The position numbers and the translations under genes are program-made. This document shows positions 1 to 5,441 of a stretch of 5,441 nt of DNA, one piece after another. The notes under the pieces are model-generated. The model did no database searches, was not told the DNA's origin, and was given only the letters and a program-made list of their open reading frames with translations. Position 1 is the first letter of the stretch; every line of letters starts with the position of its first letter. Source of the stretch: Oscillospiraceae bacterium (GTDB taxonomy: Bacteria > Bacillota > Clostridia > Oscillospirales > Oscillospiraceae); NCBI GenBank assembly GCA_020866945.1, contig JAJBVW010000185.1, forward strand, positions 1 through 5,441. The letters run 5' to 3'.

Positions 1-273
1 CTCATAGGTCGTGTCCGTATCCTCCAGCACGTCATGGAGCAGGGCGGCGATGATGGACTCATCGTCCAGGCCCATTTCGGCGGCAATAGCAGCCGCGGCA
101 ATGGTGTGGGTCACATAGGGGGAGCCATCCTTCCGCTTCTGCCCCTCGTGGGCGGTCACGGCAAAGTCAAACGCCTGCCGTACGCGCTCCATATTCGCGT
201 GGGGGTTATTCTCCAAAACTGTCTTTTCAAAGTCTGCAAACGCCTGTTCCGGTACAAAGGTCTCCATCTCCAT
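1..273 (-). CDS. relA: RelA/SpoT-type (p)ppGpp hydrolase/synthetase, N-terminal HD domain (partial, 3' end outside window)
   Basis: Bacterial Rel enzymes are cytosolic. They make (p)ppGpp from GTP/GDP and ATP, and use an N-terminal Mn-dependent HD domain to remove the 3'-pyrophosphate again. The 91 visible residues hold that HD domain: R47 in the GQKRKDGSPY stretch, H56, the HD pair H80-D81, and the following E84-D85. Spacings match the hydrolase site of Rel from Streptococcus (R44, H53, H77-D78, E81-D82, shifted by three), so hydrolase activity is expected. The later metal ligand and the synthetase, TGS and ACT domains would lie beyond base 1, so a short HD-only protein cannot be excluded. 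One oddity is a Thr after H56 where most Rel proteins have Pro. The first ATG is chosen because GAGGG sits six bases upstream; a second in-frame ATG lies two codons in. It follows recJ by 65 bp with no clear promoter between, so co-transcription is likely. Rel lying close to recJ is common in Clostridia. Confidence 0.86.
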   Translation of the reverse strand, partial: MEMETFVPEQAFADFEKTVLENNPHANMERVRQAFDFAVTAHEGQKRKDGSPYVTHTIAAAAIAAEMGLDDESIIAALLHDVLEDTDTTYE

Positions 274-302
274 AACGTTCCCTCTCTCCCTGTCACAATT
301 TG

Positions 303-320
303 TCAGCACATTCAGCACAT
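303..320. repeat. Perfect tandem repeat of a 9-bp unit between recJ and relA
   Basis: Two adjacent identical copies of TCAGCACAT (303-311 and 312-320) lie in the 65-bp gap between the recJ stop and the relA start. Read along the transcript, the unit is ATGTGCTGA. The pentamer TGTCA also occurs at 291-295 and 301-305, ten bases apart, partly overlapping the first copy. The gap has no obvious promoter or terminator. The repeat could be a regulatory site, a slippage product or chance; I cannot tell which. Confidence 0.6.
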
Positions 321-338
321 ATTATTTATTAGATGATT

Positions 339-2321
339 CTATCTGTGGTATCGCCGCCAAGTGACGGACTGCATCAGATCTGCCTTTCCCTCCCTGGTTA
401 TCAGGGTAACATCGATCTCCTGCCCATCCGTCTGAACGGCGGCGAGGCCAAGCTCCGACAGCACCCGCAGCCCCAGCGCAATCTGCACCGGGTTCAGACC
501 CGGCTCTATTCGCCCCAGGCCACTGACTCCGAGATGCACCGGGCTGCGCCGCGCGAGCGATCGCCAAAGCCGCCCCAACTCTACCCGGGTAAGTCCCTGC
601 CCCGTCCCCGGCTGTCCTGCCAGGGCGCGGCGGCAAAGGGCCGGCGTGTCCGTCCGCCGCAAATCCAGCAGCACAAGCTGCACCGTTCGGCGGCCACGAA
701 ACTCGCTGACCTGCGGATAAAAGGCCGCGTCCACCCGGTCACCACGGCGGGCGTCCAGCTGCTCTATTCGATGAGAAAACCAGACACAGTCATACGACTG
801 GCCGAATTTCTCCAGCCGAAGGCGGACGTGCTTTCCCCCGCCGATGGGAACAGCAGAGTTCAGGCAGCAATCCAGCATACATAGGTTTGGCCGAGGATTG
901 CCGTTGCCGAACGGCTCCAGTGCCTGCAAGCCGTCCACGCTCTCCAGCGTGAGGAGCGCCGGGTCGGTTATCTCCAAATCCAGAGCAAGCCCCTCGTCTT
1001 CGTGGGGCGGATGATTTACATAATATTCCTGCAATGCCTTGCGGAAGGCGTCAATATTGGCCCGGTGGATGTTGAGTCCCGCCGCCAGGGCGTGACCGCC
1101 GAAGGCGTCCAGCAGAGAGTTGCAGTAGGCCAGCGCGTCAAAGAGGTTAAAATCTCCAAAGCTTCGGCAGGAGCCTTTTCCCATCTCCCCATCCAGGGAA
1201 ATCATTACCGTGGGAACGGAGTAGGCCTCCGAAAGCCGCGCGGCGGCAATGCCGATAATGCCCGGATGCCAGCCCTCTCCCGCCAGGACGATGGGGCCGG
1301 TGGGTGTCTTGCCGGCCATCATGCGGGAGGTCTCATCCCAGATGTCCGCCTCCATCTGCTGCCGCTGGTGGTTCATGCCGCAAAGCTCGCCCGCGAGGCT
1401 AAGCGCCTTGCTGGAGTTTTTCTCCAGCAGCAGCCGAAGCGCCAGACTCGTATGACCCAGGCGCCCGGCGGCGTTTATCCGCGGGGCCAGGGTGAAGCCC
1501 ACAGCGGTGGCGCTGATGCGCCCCTTCTCAACGCCGGAGAGGGCCATCAGCGCGTCCAGTCCCGGGCTTGGATTGGAGCGCAGCTTTTCAAGTCCCGCGC
1601 GCACCATGCGGCGATTCTCCCCAATCAGGGGCATGACGTCCGCAATGGTGCCCAGGGCAACGAGGTCTGCATAGCGGCCCAGCATGGCCATGCCGTCCCC
1701 GTCCAGGGCGCAGACCAGCTTAAAGGCCACGCCCACCCCGGCCAGCTCCCGGTCGGGGTAAACGCAGTCCGGCCGCTTGGGATCGACCACTGCCACAGCC
1801 TCCGGCAGCTTTTCCTGGCACTCGTGGTGATCCGTGACGATGATGTCCATGCCCAGATCAGCGGCCAGCGCCGTCTGTTCCACGGCTGTAACGCCGCAAT
1901 CCACCGTGACGACAAGGGAAACGCCTCGGTCATGGAGCTTGCGGATGGCGTCGTCGTTCACGCCATAGCCTTCCTCCAGACGGTTGGGAATGTATATCTC
2001 CGTTTCCAGCCCCATGCTTTGCAAATATTCCGCCAACAGGCAGGAGGCGGTGATGCCGTCCACATCATAATCCCCGTACACGGCCACTAGCTCGCCCCGT
2101 TCCCGGGCGAGCCGGATACGGCGGACAGCCCGCTCCATATCCGTCATCAGCATTGGGTCGCCAGGCTCCCACGGCCCGTCATCCAGCAGGACAGCGACCT
2201 CCTCCGCCGTTTTAAACCCCCGTGCAGCCAGCACCGCCGCCAAAAGCGGCGTATATCCGGCCCGCGTCAGTCCCTCTGGTATGGCAACTGGCGTTGGAAG
2301 GTTCCATACCTTGTTTTTCAT
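339..2321 (-). CDS. recJ: Single-stranded-DNA-specific 5'-3' exonuclease RecJ
   Basis: RecJ degrades single-stranded DNA 5' to 3' in the cytosol, working in RecF-type recombination, mismatch repair and base-excision repair. The 660-residue protein has the full DHH/DHHA1 layout. DHH motifs are DYDVDG at 84-89, VDCG at 140-143, TDHHE at 163-167 and GTIADVM at 224-230, giving metal ligands D84, D86, D141, H165, H166 and D228. RINAAGRLGH lies at 281-290. DHHA1 follows with GWHPGIIGIAAARL at 350-363 and GGHALAAGL at 408-416. An OB-fold region starts near LEPFGNGNPRP (468-478) and includes SEFRGRRTVQL (539-549). About 100 further residues end the protein; such an extension is normal in Firmicute and Thermus RecJ but absent from the shorter E. 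coli enzyme. The start is fixed by an in-frame TGA three codons upstream. The ribosome site is poor: GAGG lies 12 bases from the ATG and GGAG only one base away. It is the first gene of a minus-strand unit leading into relA. Confidence 0.97.
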   Translation of the reverse strand: MKNKVWNLPTPVAIPEGLTRAGYTPLLAAVLAARGFKTAEEVAVLLDDGPWEPGDPMLMTDMERAVRRIRLARERGELVAVYGDYDVDGITASCLLAEYLQSMGLETEIYIPNRLEEGYGVNDDAIRKLHDRGVSLVVTVDCGVTAVEQTALAADLGMDIIVTDHHECQEKLPEAVAVVDPKRPDCVYPDRELAGVGVAFKLVCALDGDGMAMLGRYADLVALGTIADVMPLIGENRRMVRAGLEKLRSNPSPGLDALMALSGVEKGRISATAVGFTLAPRINAAGRLGHTSLALRLLLEKNSSKALSLAGELCGMNHQRQQMEADIWDETSRMMAGKTPTGPIVLAGEGWHPGIIGIAAARLSEAYSVPTVMISLDGEMGKGSCRSFGDFNLFDALAYCNSLLDAFGGHALAAGLNIHRANIDAFRKALQEYYVNHPPHEDEGLALDLEITDPALLTLESVDGLQALEPFGNGNPRPNLCMLDCCLNSAVPIGGGKHVRLRLEKFGQSYDCVWFSHRIEQLDARRGDRVDAAFYPQVSEFRGRRTVQLVLLDLRRTDTPALCRRALAGQPGTGQGLTRVELGRLWRSLARRSPVHLGVSGLGRIEPGLNPVQIALGLRVLSELGLAAVQTDGQEIDVTLITREGKADLMQSVTWRRYHR

Positions 2322-2358
2322 GCTCCGTCATTTCCTCAAAATTTTTTATTAATAAGTT

Positions 2359-2387
2359 ATTATACGCCACTTCCCGTCACTTTGCAA
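2359..2387 (-). promoter_or_regulatory. recJ promoter, sigma-A type
   Basis: On the minus strand a perfect TATAAT (2364-2359) is preceded, after exactly 17 bp, by TTGCAA (2387-2382), which matches four of the six consensus -35 bases. Transcription would start near 2352, giving a leader of about 30 bases before the recJ ATG. This is the only good minus-strand promoter in the divergent region. It probably drives recJ and relA together. Confidence 0.75.
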
Positions 2388-2394
2388 CACGAGA

Positions 2395-2427
2395 CGGCTG
2401 TAAAAAATTGGCACAGCCGCCTTTTTT
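2395..2427 (+). terminator. Terminator-like hairpin with T-run, plus strand, in the divergent intergenic region
   Basis: CGGCTGT (2395-2401) pairs perfectly with ACAGCCG (2413-2419) around an 11-base A-rich loop. After two cytosines comes a run of six T (2422-2427), the layout of an intrinsic terminator reading on the plus strand. No plus-strand gene lies upstream; that side is recJ on the opposite strand. It sits upstream of the promoter at 2470-2498, so it cannot end that transcript. It may block antisense transcripts coming out of recJ. An alternative fold pairs AAAAAA (2402-2407) with the T-run. Confidence 0.55.
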
Positions 2428-2469
2428 CGTCCTTTTGCCGGATATGGGCACATCGCTGTTTTCCGGCCG

Positions 2470-2498
2470 GTGACAGGCCGCCGCAGTTGTGTTATACT
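2470..2498 (+). promoter_or_regulatory. Strong sigma-A promoter for the Wzy_C-family gene
   Basis: GTGACA (2470-2475, five of six consensus bases) and TATACT (2493-2498, five of six) are separated by exactly 17 bp. Transcription would start near 2505, about 30 bases before the ATG at 2535. The -35 box is bracketed by a short inverted repeat, CGGCC (2464-2468) and GGCCG (2476-2480), which may be an operator or may only reflect GC-rich sequence. Confidence 0.78.
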
Positions 2499-2534
2499 AC
2501 ACCTATCCAATACATAAAGAGAGAGGAAATCTCC

Positions 2535-3842
2535 ATGGCATTTTTCAACCGGGCCAGGTGGCTGACAGATAAATATATCCTCATCATGCTGGGCCTGTTT
2601 CCCCTGTTCGTGGGGGTGCGGCTGAACGCCTATGAGAGCATCACCGCCTCCAAGTTCTATTTTTTCGCCATCGCCACCGGCCTTTGGGCGGCAGGTTCCA
2701 TTCTGCTGCTGGTCATCGGCCTGATACGCGGGGAGCGGTATGACCTGGAGGTGCGCCCGGCCCATCTCGGCGTGGCGCTTTTCCTGATGGTCGGGGGCAT
2801 TTCCGCCTGCCTGTCGGAATACGGCTCAGTGTGTCTTATTGGGGCCAACCGCTATACGGGCTACCTGACCTATGTGCTGTATGGGCTGATATTTTTTGGC
2901 GTGTCCTGGCTGGGAGAGCCGAAGCGGCGGCATATCTGGGCCATGGGTCTGGCCGCCGCCGTCTGCTGCGGCATCGCCCTTTTGCAGCTTGCGGGGCTTG
3001 ACCCCTTCTGGCTGTACCCGGAGGGGACGAATTATTATGACAAATACGTGGCCTATAACAGCGCCTTTTTGGGAACCATCGGCAACACCGGGCTGCTGTC
3101 GGCCTATCTTTGTCTGGCGGGGCCAACCCTGACCGCCTTCGGCCTGCGGTCAAAAAAAATCGACCGGCTGCTGCTCCTGCCAGGGGCGCTGGCAGTGATC
3201 GTGCTGCTGTGCTGCGATGTGGACGCGGGCGTGCTGGCCCTGGCCGGGTGTATCCTGGTGAGCGTTCCCATGCTCATCCGCTCTCCCAAGGGGTCAAAAA
3301 TCGCCGCCGGCGTCAGCGGCGGCCTCACCCTGACCGGGCTTGCGGGGGTGTATTTCTGGCCGGGAACCAGCGGCACCATTTACGAGGCGTCCCAGCTCCT
3401 CCATGGCCATCTGGCGGACGAGTTTGGCTCCCACCGGGGCCAGATATGGAAGCGCTGCTGGGAGCTTTTCCGGGAAAGGCCCTGGCTGGGGGGCGGCCCC
3501 GGCACCGCCGCGCTGCGCATCAAAATTCAGTGGTACAGCAAGGTGCGCGACCAGACCGTGCAGGTGAATAACGCCCACAACGTATACCTGGGCTATCTCA
3601 TCGACATCGGCCTGCCGGGGCTTTTCTGCTATCTGGCCGCCATCGTGTGCAGCCTTGTCACCTGGTTCCGCCGCCGGAACAGCGCCCTCTACGCGGCCCT
3701 TGGCTGCGGCCTGCTGTGCTACTGGATACAAGACCTGTTCGGCCTGGGCCTGACGCTGACAGCCCCTATGATGTGGGTCGTTTGGGGGCTGCTTGAGAGC
3801 GGTTTCCAGCCCCCCAAAAAAGCCTCCGCAACCGCTGGTTGA
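2535..3842 (+). CDS. O-antigen ligase/polymerase (Wzy_C) family polytopic membrane protein
   Basis: Members of this family are integral membrane proteins that join or polymerise lipid-linked glycans on the outer face of the cytoplasmic membrane. In Gram-positive bacteria the product is usually an exopolysaccharide or wall glycan, and the substrate here is unknown. The 435-residue protein has about 11-12 hydrophobic segments, roughly 13-30, 38-63, 77-93, 108-126, 133-153, 176-200, 211-227, 230-247, 256-274, 351-377, 385-405 and 408-421. Family signatures are NRYTGYLTY (105-113), GTIGNTGLLSAYL (180-192), and a large loop (about 275-350) with SHRGQIW (299-305), RPWLGGGPG (315-323) and AHN (347-349), followed by GLPG (359-362). 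The ATG at 2535 is chosen over an upstream in-frame ATG at 2382 because AGAGAGG ends eight bases before it and the promoter at 2470-2498 lies between the two. No glycosyltransferase, flippase or chain-length gene is visible nearby, so it looks like an orphan. The specific activity (ligase or polymerase) cannot be read from sequence. Confidence 0.86.
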   Translation: MAFFNRARWLTDKYILIMLGLFPLFVGVRLNAYESITASKFYFFAIATGLWAAGSILLLVIGLIRGERYDLEVRPAHLGVALFLMVGGISACLSEYGSVCLIGANRYTGYLTYVLYGLIFFGVSWLGEPKRRHIWAMGLAAAVCCGIALLQLAGLDPFWLYPEGTNYYDKYVAYNSAFLGTIGNTGLLSAYLCLAGPTLTAFGLRSKKIDRLLLLPGALAVIVLLCCDVDAGVLALAGCILVSVPMLIRSPKGSKIAAGVSGGLTLTGLAGVYFWPGTSGTIYEASQLLHGHLADEFGSHRGQIWKRCWELFRERPWLGGGPGTAALRIKIQWYSKVRDQTVQVNNAHNVYLGYLIDIGLPGLFCYLAAIVCSLVTWFRRRNSALYAALGCGLLCYWIQDLFGLGLTLTAPMMWVVWGLLESGFQPPKKASATAG

Positions 3843-3855
3843 CAAATTGACCGGC

Positions 3856-3877
3856 CCGGTTGGTTGTCTGCAACCGG
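3856..3877. promoter_or_regulatory. Perfect 7-bp inverted repeat over the -35 box of the first XRE gene (possible operator)
   Basis: CCGGTTG (3856-3862) and CAACCGG (3871-3877) are perfect inverted copies separated by eight bases. The -35 box TTGTCT (3864-3869) lies wholly between the arms. A dyad in this place before an XRE gene suggests an autorepression operator. It is 14 bp after the Wzy_C gene stop but has no following T-run, so it is a poor intrinsic terminator. Confidence 0.5.
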
Positions 3878-3892
3878 CGGCTCTGATAGAAT
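3864..3892 (+). promoter_or_regulatory. Promoter for the first XRE-membrane regulator
   Basis: TTGTCT (3864-3869, four of six consensus bases) and TAGAAT (3887-3892, five of six) are 17 bp apart. Transcription would start near 3899, giving a leader of about 50 bases. That leader contains a small hairpin, CCGCC (3921-3925) with GGCGG (3930-3934), ending six bases before the GGGAGG ribosome site and leaving it exposed. Confidence 0.6.
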
Positions 3893-3951
3893 GAATTTGC
3901 GCTGGAACGCGGCGCTATTCCCGCCAATGGGCGGAAAATCGGGAGGTTTTT

Positions 3952-4959
3952 ATGACATTCGCAGACAAGCTGATACAGCTCCGCAAGCGGCGGGGCTGGT
4001 CGCAGGAGGAGCTGGCCCAGCGGCTGGACGTGACGAGGCAGTCCGTCTCGAAATGGGAGGGCGCTCAGTCCGTCCCGGAGCTGGAAAAAATCGTGGCCCT
4101 TTCCCGGCTGTTCGGCGTCAGCACGGACTATCTTTTAAAGGATGAGCTGGAGGAAACGGAGGACGGGCCGGAACCGCCCTCACCCCCAGCCCTGGTAGAG
4201 GAAAGCGTTCTATTCCGCCAGGTATCCATGGGGGAGGCGGAAACCTTTCTCGCCATTCGGGAAACCGGGGCCAGGGCCATTGCCTGGGGGGTTCTTCTGT
4301 GCATTTATTCCCCCATGCTTCTGATTTTTTCGACCGCCCTCAGCGAGTACGGCTCCGGCACCTTTCCCCCGTCTCTCGCCATTGGGCTGGGCATGACCGC
4401 CCTGCTTATCATGGTGGCAGGGGCGGTGGCCCTTTTCATCTCTGTCGGCGGGAAATCCGCCCCCTTTGAATATCTTGAAAAGGAACCCTTCGACACGGAG
4501 CCGGGGGTCAGGGAAATGGCGGAGGCCCGCCGGGAGCAGTACCGAGACGCCTATATCCGGCATAACATCCTGGGCTGCTGCCTGTGCGTGCTGTCCGCCG
4601 TTCCCCTGATGTTCCTGTATATGACCGAGCAAACCGAGAATTTCCTGGGTGTGGCCCTGCTGCTGGCCTTCTTTCTCATGGTGGGCGTCGGGGTCTTTTT
4701 CCTGGTACGGGGCGGCGTCCGGTGGGAGAGCTTTCAGAAGCTGCTCCAGGAGGGAGACTACACCAGGGAGAAAAAGAGCGCCGACCACGCCCTGTCCGCC
4801 GTCTACTGGCCGGTTGTCACCGCCATTTATCTGGCGTACAGCCTCATCACCTTCAAATGGGCCTGGAGCTGGATCATCTGGTGCGTCGCCGCCGTACTCT
4901 ATCCCGCCGTGGCAGCCCTGGCCAAAGCCGTCAGGGGGGCGGTGATAGGTGATATATAA
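3952..4959 (+). CDS. XRE-family helix-turn-helix regulator with C-terminal six-segment membrane domain
   Basis: This looks like a one-component membrane-anchored transcription regulator, with a cytosolic DNA-binding head and an integral membrane tail. Residues 5-62 form an XRE/Cro-type HTH: KLIQLRKRRGWSQEELAQRL, then the recognition-helix region TRQSVSKWE (28-36), then the typical FGVSTDYLL (54-62). A Pro/Glu-rich linker (about 64-82) leads to six hydrophobic segments, roughly 107-130, 140-165, 204-224, 230-252, 284-301 and 305-327. A charged cytosolic stretch (about 166-203) lies between the second and third. The membrane part matches no sensor family I can name, so the signal is unknown. 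The ATG has GGGAGG five bases upstream. It has its own promoter with a dyad over the -35 box, suggesting autoregulation. A paralogous HTH gene follows after 122 bp. HTH identity is secure; a regulatory role for the membrane domain is inferred. Confidence 0.94.
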   Translation: MTFADKLIQLRKRRGWSQEELAQRLDVTRQSVSKWEGAQSVPELEKIVALSRLFGVSTDYLLKDELEETEDGPEPPSPPALVEESVLFRQVSMGEAETFLAIRETGARAIAWGVLLCIYSPMLLIFSTALSEYGSGTFPPSLAIGLGMTALLIMVAGAVALFISVGGKSAPFEYLEKEPFDTEPGVREMAEARREQYRDAYIRHNILGCCLCVLSAVPLMFLYMTEQTENFLGVALLLAFFLMVGVGVFFLVRGGVRWESFQKLLQEGDYTREKKSADHALSAVYWPVVTAIYLAYSLITFKWAWSWIIWCVAAVLYPAVAALAKAVRGAVIGDI

Positions 4960-4962
4960 GTA

Positions 4963-4978
4963 CCCCGCCCTGCCGGGG
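4963..4978 (+). other. Short GC-rich stem-loop just after the first XRE gene
   Basis: CCCCG (4963-4967) pairs with CGGGG (4974-4978) around a six-base loop, starting four bases after the TAA stop. There is no T-run after it, so intrinsic termination would be weak. It may stabilise the mRNA 3' end or be a chance GC-rich palindrome. Confidence 0.35.
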
Positions 4979-4980
4979 GA

Positions 4981-5030
4981 CGCAACGGTTCATTGCGCCG
5001 ATTCCCGCACAAATTGGTAGATATTGCGCC
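4981..5030. promoter_or_regulatory. Imperfect dyad and repeated half-site upstream of the second XRE gene (possible operator)
   Basis: CGCAACG (4981-4987) and CATTGCG (4991-4997) form a 17-bp near-palindrome with one mismatched pair. The octamer ATTGCGCC, which overlaps the right arm (4992-4999), recurs at 5023-5030, 31 bp away or about three helical turns. The second copy lies at the edge of the -35 box and inside the promoter spacer. This fits a regulator site but is short enough to arise by chance. Confidence 0.35.
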
Positions 5031-5046
5031 CCGCATAGGTTATAAT
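5018..5046 (+). promoter_or_regulatory. Promoter for the second XRE-membrane regulator
   Basis: A perfect TATAAT (5041-5046) is preceded after 17 bp by TAGATA (5018-5023), which matches four of six -35 bases. Transcription would start near 5053, about 30 bases before the ATG at 5082. The strong -10 box suggests this gene is transcribed on its own and does not rely on readthrough from the gene before it. Confidence 0.62.
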
Positions 5047-5081
5047 TTCTCTATCAACATCAAAGAGAAAGGACGACGCCG

Positions 5082-5441
5082 ATGACACTAGGGGAAAAGC
5101 TGCATAAGCTAAGAAAACAGCATGGCCTGTCCCAGGAGGCGCTTGCGGAAAAGATGACGGTGACAAGGCAGACCATTTCCAAATGGGAGCTGGGCCAATC
5201 CATGCCGGATTTGGATTTCGTCGCCCAGCTCAGCGATATTTTCAGCGTCTCCACGGACTATCTCATCAAGGAGAATTTCACGGAGCCAGAGGAATCGCCT
5301 CGCCGAAAAGAAAAGCGTCATTTATCCGCCAGGGCAAAGCAAATCACATTAGCGGCGGTCTCCGCCGCCGCCCTGACCGCCGCTGTCATTTGCCTGATAT
5401 GTAATGACCTTTGTCAAGAGGCAATTTGCCCAAAAACAGGG
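5082..5441 (+). CDS. XRE-family helix-turn-helix regulator with at least one membrane segment (partial, 3' end outside window)
   Basis: This reading frame stays open to the right edge, giving 120 residues without a stop. Residues 5-62 are an XRE/Cro-type HTH: KLHKLRKQHGLSQEALAEKM, the recognition-helix region TRQTISKWE (28-36) and FSVSTDYLI (54-62). A charged linker follows (about 63-86, rich in Glu, Arg and Lys). A hydrophobic stretch at about 87-107 is probably a membrane segment, and Cys residues at 104, 107, 111 and 116 lie at or after its end. The ATG is chosen for the AAAGGA ribosome site eight bases upstream and the TATAAT box 36 bases upstream. About 35 of the first 65 residues match the preceding regulator, so the two are paralogues, but the visible parts of their tails differ. 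The full membrane or sensor domain lies outside the window, and its ligand is unknown. Confidence 0.93.
   Translation, partial: MTLGEKLHKLRKQHGLSQEALAEKMTVTRQTISKWELGQSMPDLDFVAQLSDIFSVSTDYLIKENFTEPEESPRRKEKRHLSARAKQITLAAVSAAALTAAVICLICNDLCQEAICPKTG

Noticed and set aside
322..636. Minus-strand frame that might indicate a frameshift at the recJ C-terminus
   Set aside because: The recJ frame itself continues smoothly with plausible helical sequence to its own stop at 339. The alternative product is Ala/Gly/Arg-rich and looks like an out-of-frame shadow.
333..884. Plus-strand open frame of 183 codons opposite the recJ 3' end
   Set aside because: It is antisense to the RecJ C-terminal region, its product is Pro/Arg/Gln-rich, and there is no convincing ribosome site.
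1002..2090. Long plus-strand open frame of 362 codons opposite recJ
   Set aside because: It lies wholly antisense to a well-supported recJ. Its product is low-complexity, rich in Gly, His, Gln and Arg, with no recognisable domain. It is expected from the GC-rich codon bias of recJ.
2382..2534. Upstream in-frame extension of the Wzy_C gene (51 extra residues)
   Set aside because: It covers the terminator-like hairpin and the promoter, has no ribosome site, and is unlike a membrane-protein N-terminus. The ATG at 2535 has a good ribosome site.
2519..2534. Short self-complementarity around the Wzy_C gene ribosome site
   Set aside because: Only three or four base pairs are possible, too weak to call a regulatory hairpin.
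3839..3844. Perfect TTGACA overlapping the Wzy_C gene stop codon
   Set aside because: No -10-like sequence lies 16-18 bp downstream. The better pair for the next gene is TTGTCT and TAGAAT at 3864-3892.
4210..4788. Minus-strand open frame of 192 codons opposite the first XRE gene
   Set aside because: Its product is rich in His, Gly and Gln and it mirrors the membrane segments of the real gene. It is a shadow of GC-biased codons.
5060..5321. Minus-strand frames (64 and 70 codons) opposite the second XRE gene
   Set aside because: They are antisense to a clear HTH domain and have no ribosome site or recognisable domain.

Overview
The window is about 5.4 kb of GC-rich DNA from a Gram-positive, low-oxygen Firmicute. 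It is most likely a clostridial gut lineage of the Oscillospiraceae/Ruminococcaceae type. This is inferred from protein flavour (RecJ with a C-terminal extension, Rel-type HD domain, paired XRE-membrane regulators), from purine-rich Shine-Dalgarno sequences and from housekeeping-type promoters with 17-bp spacers. I ran no database search, so the taxonomy is inference.

Layout. On the minus strand, reading right to left, recJ (339-2321) is followed after 65 bp by the first 91 codons of a RelA/SpoT-type (p)ppGpp hydrolase/synthetase (273 down to base 1, running off the left edge). A 213-bp divergent intergenic region (2322-2534) carries a recJ promoter on the minus strand, a terminator-like hairpin reading on the plus strand, and a strong promoter for the plus-strand gene. 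The plus strand then has a polytopic membrane protein of the O-antigen ligase/polymerase (Wzy_C) family (2535-3842), a 335-residue XRE helix-turn-helix protein with a six-segment membrane domain (3952-4959), and the start of a second XRE-membrane protein (5082 to the right edge). Each XRE gene has its own promoter.

Functionally, the left half is housekeeping: RecJ is a single-strand 5'-3' exonuclease in repair and recombination, and Rel is the stringent-response enzyme. The right half is more accessory: an isolated surface-polysaccharide-type membrane enzyme, then two paralogous one-component membrane-anchored regulators. About 35 of their first 65 residues match, and their recognition helices are nearly the same. 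Inverted repeats bracket the -35 elements of the Wzy_C and first XRE promoters, and a dyad lies upstream of the second XRE promoter, so local regulation is plausible but unproven.

I see no rRNA, tRNA, CRISPR array, insertion sequence, phage gene or riboswitch. No stretch longer than 300 bp lacks a gene. I found no clear new biological system. The most interesting parts are the tandem HTH-membrane regulators and their promoter dyads.
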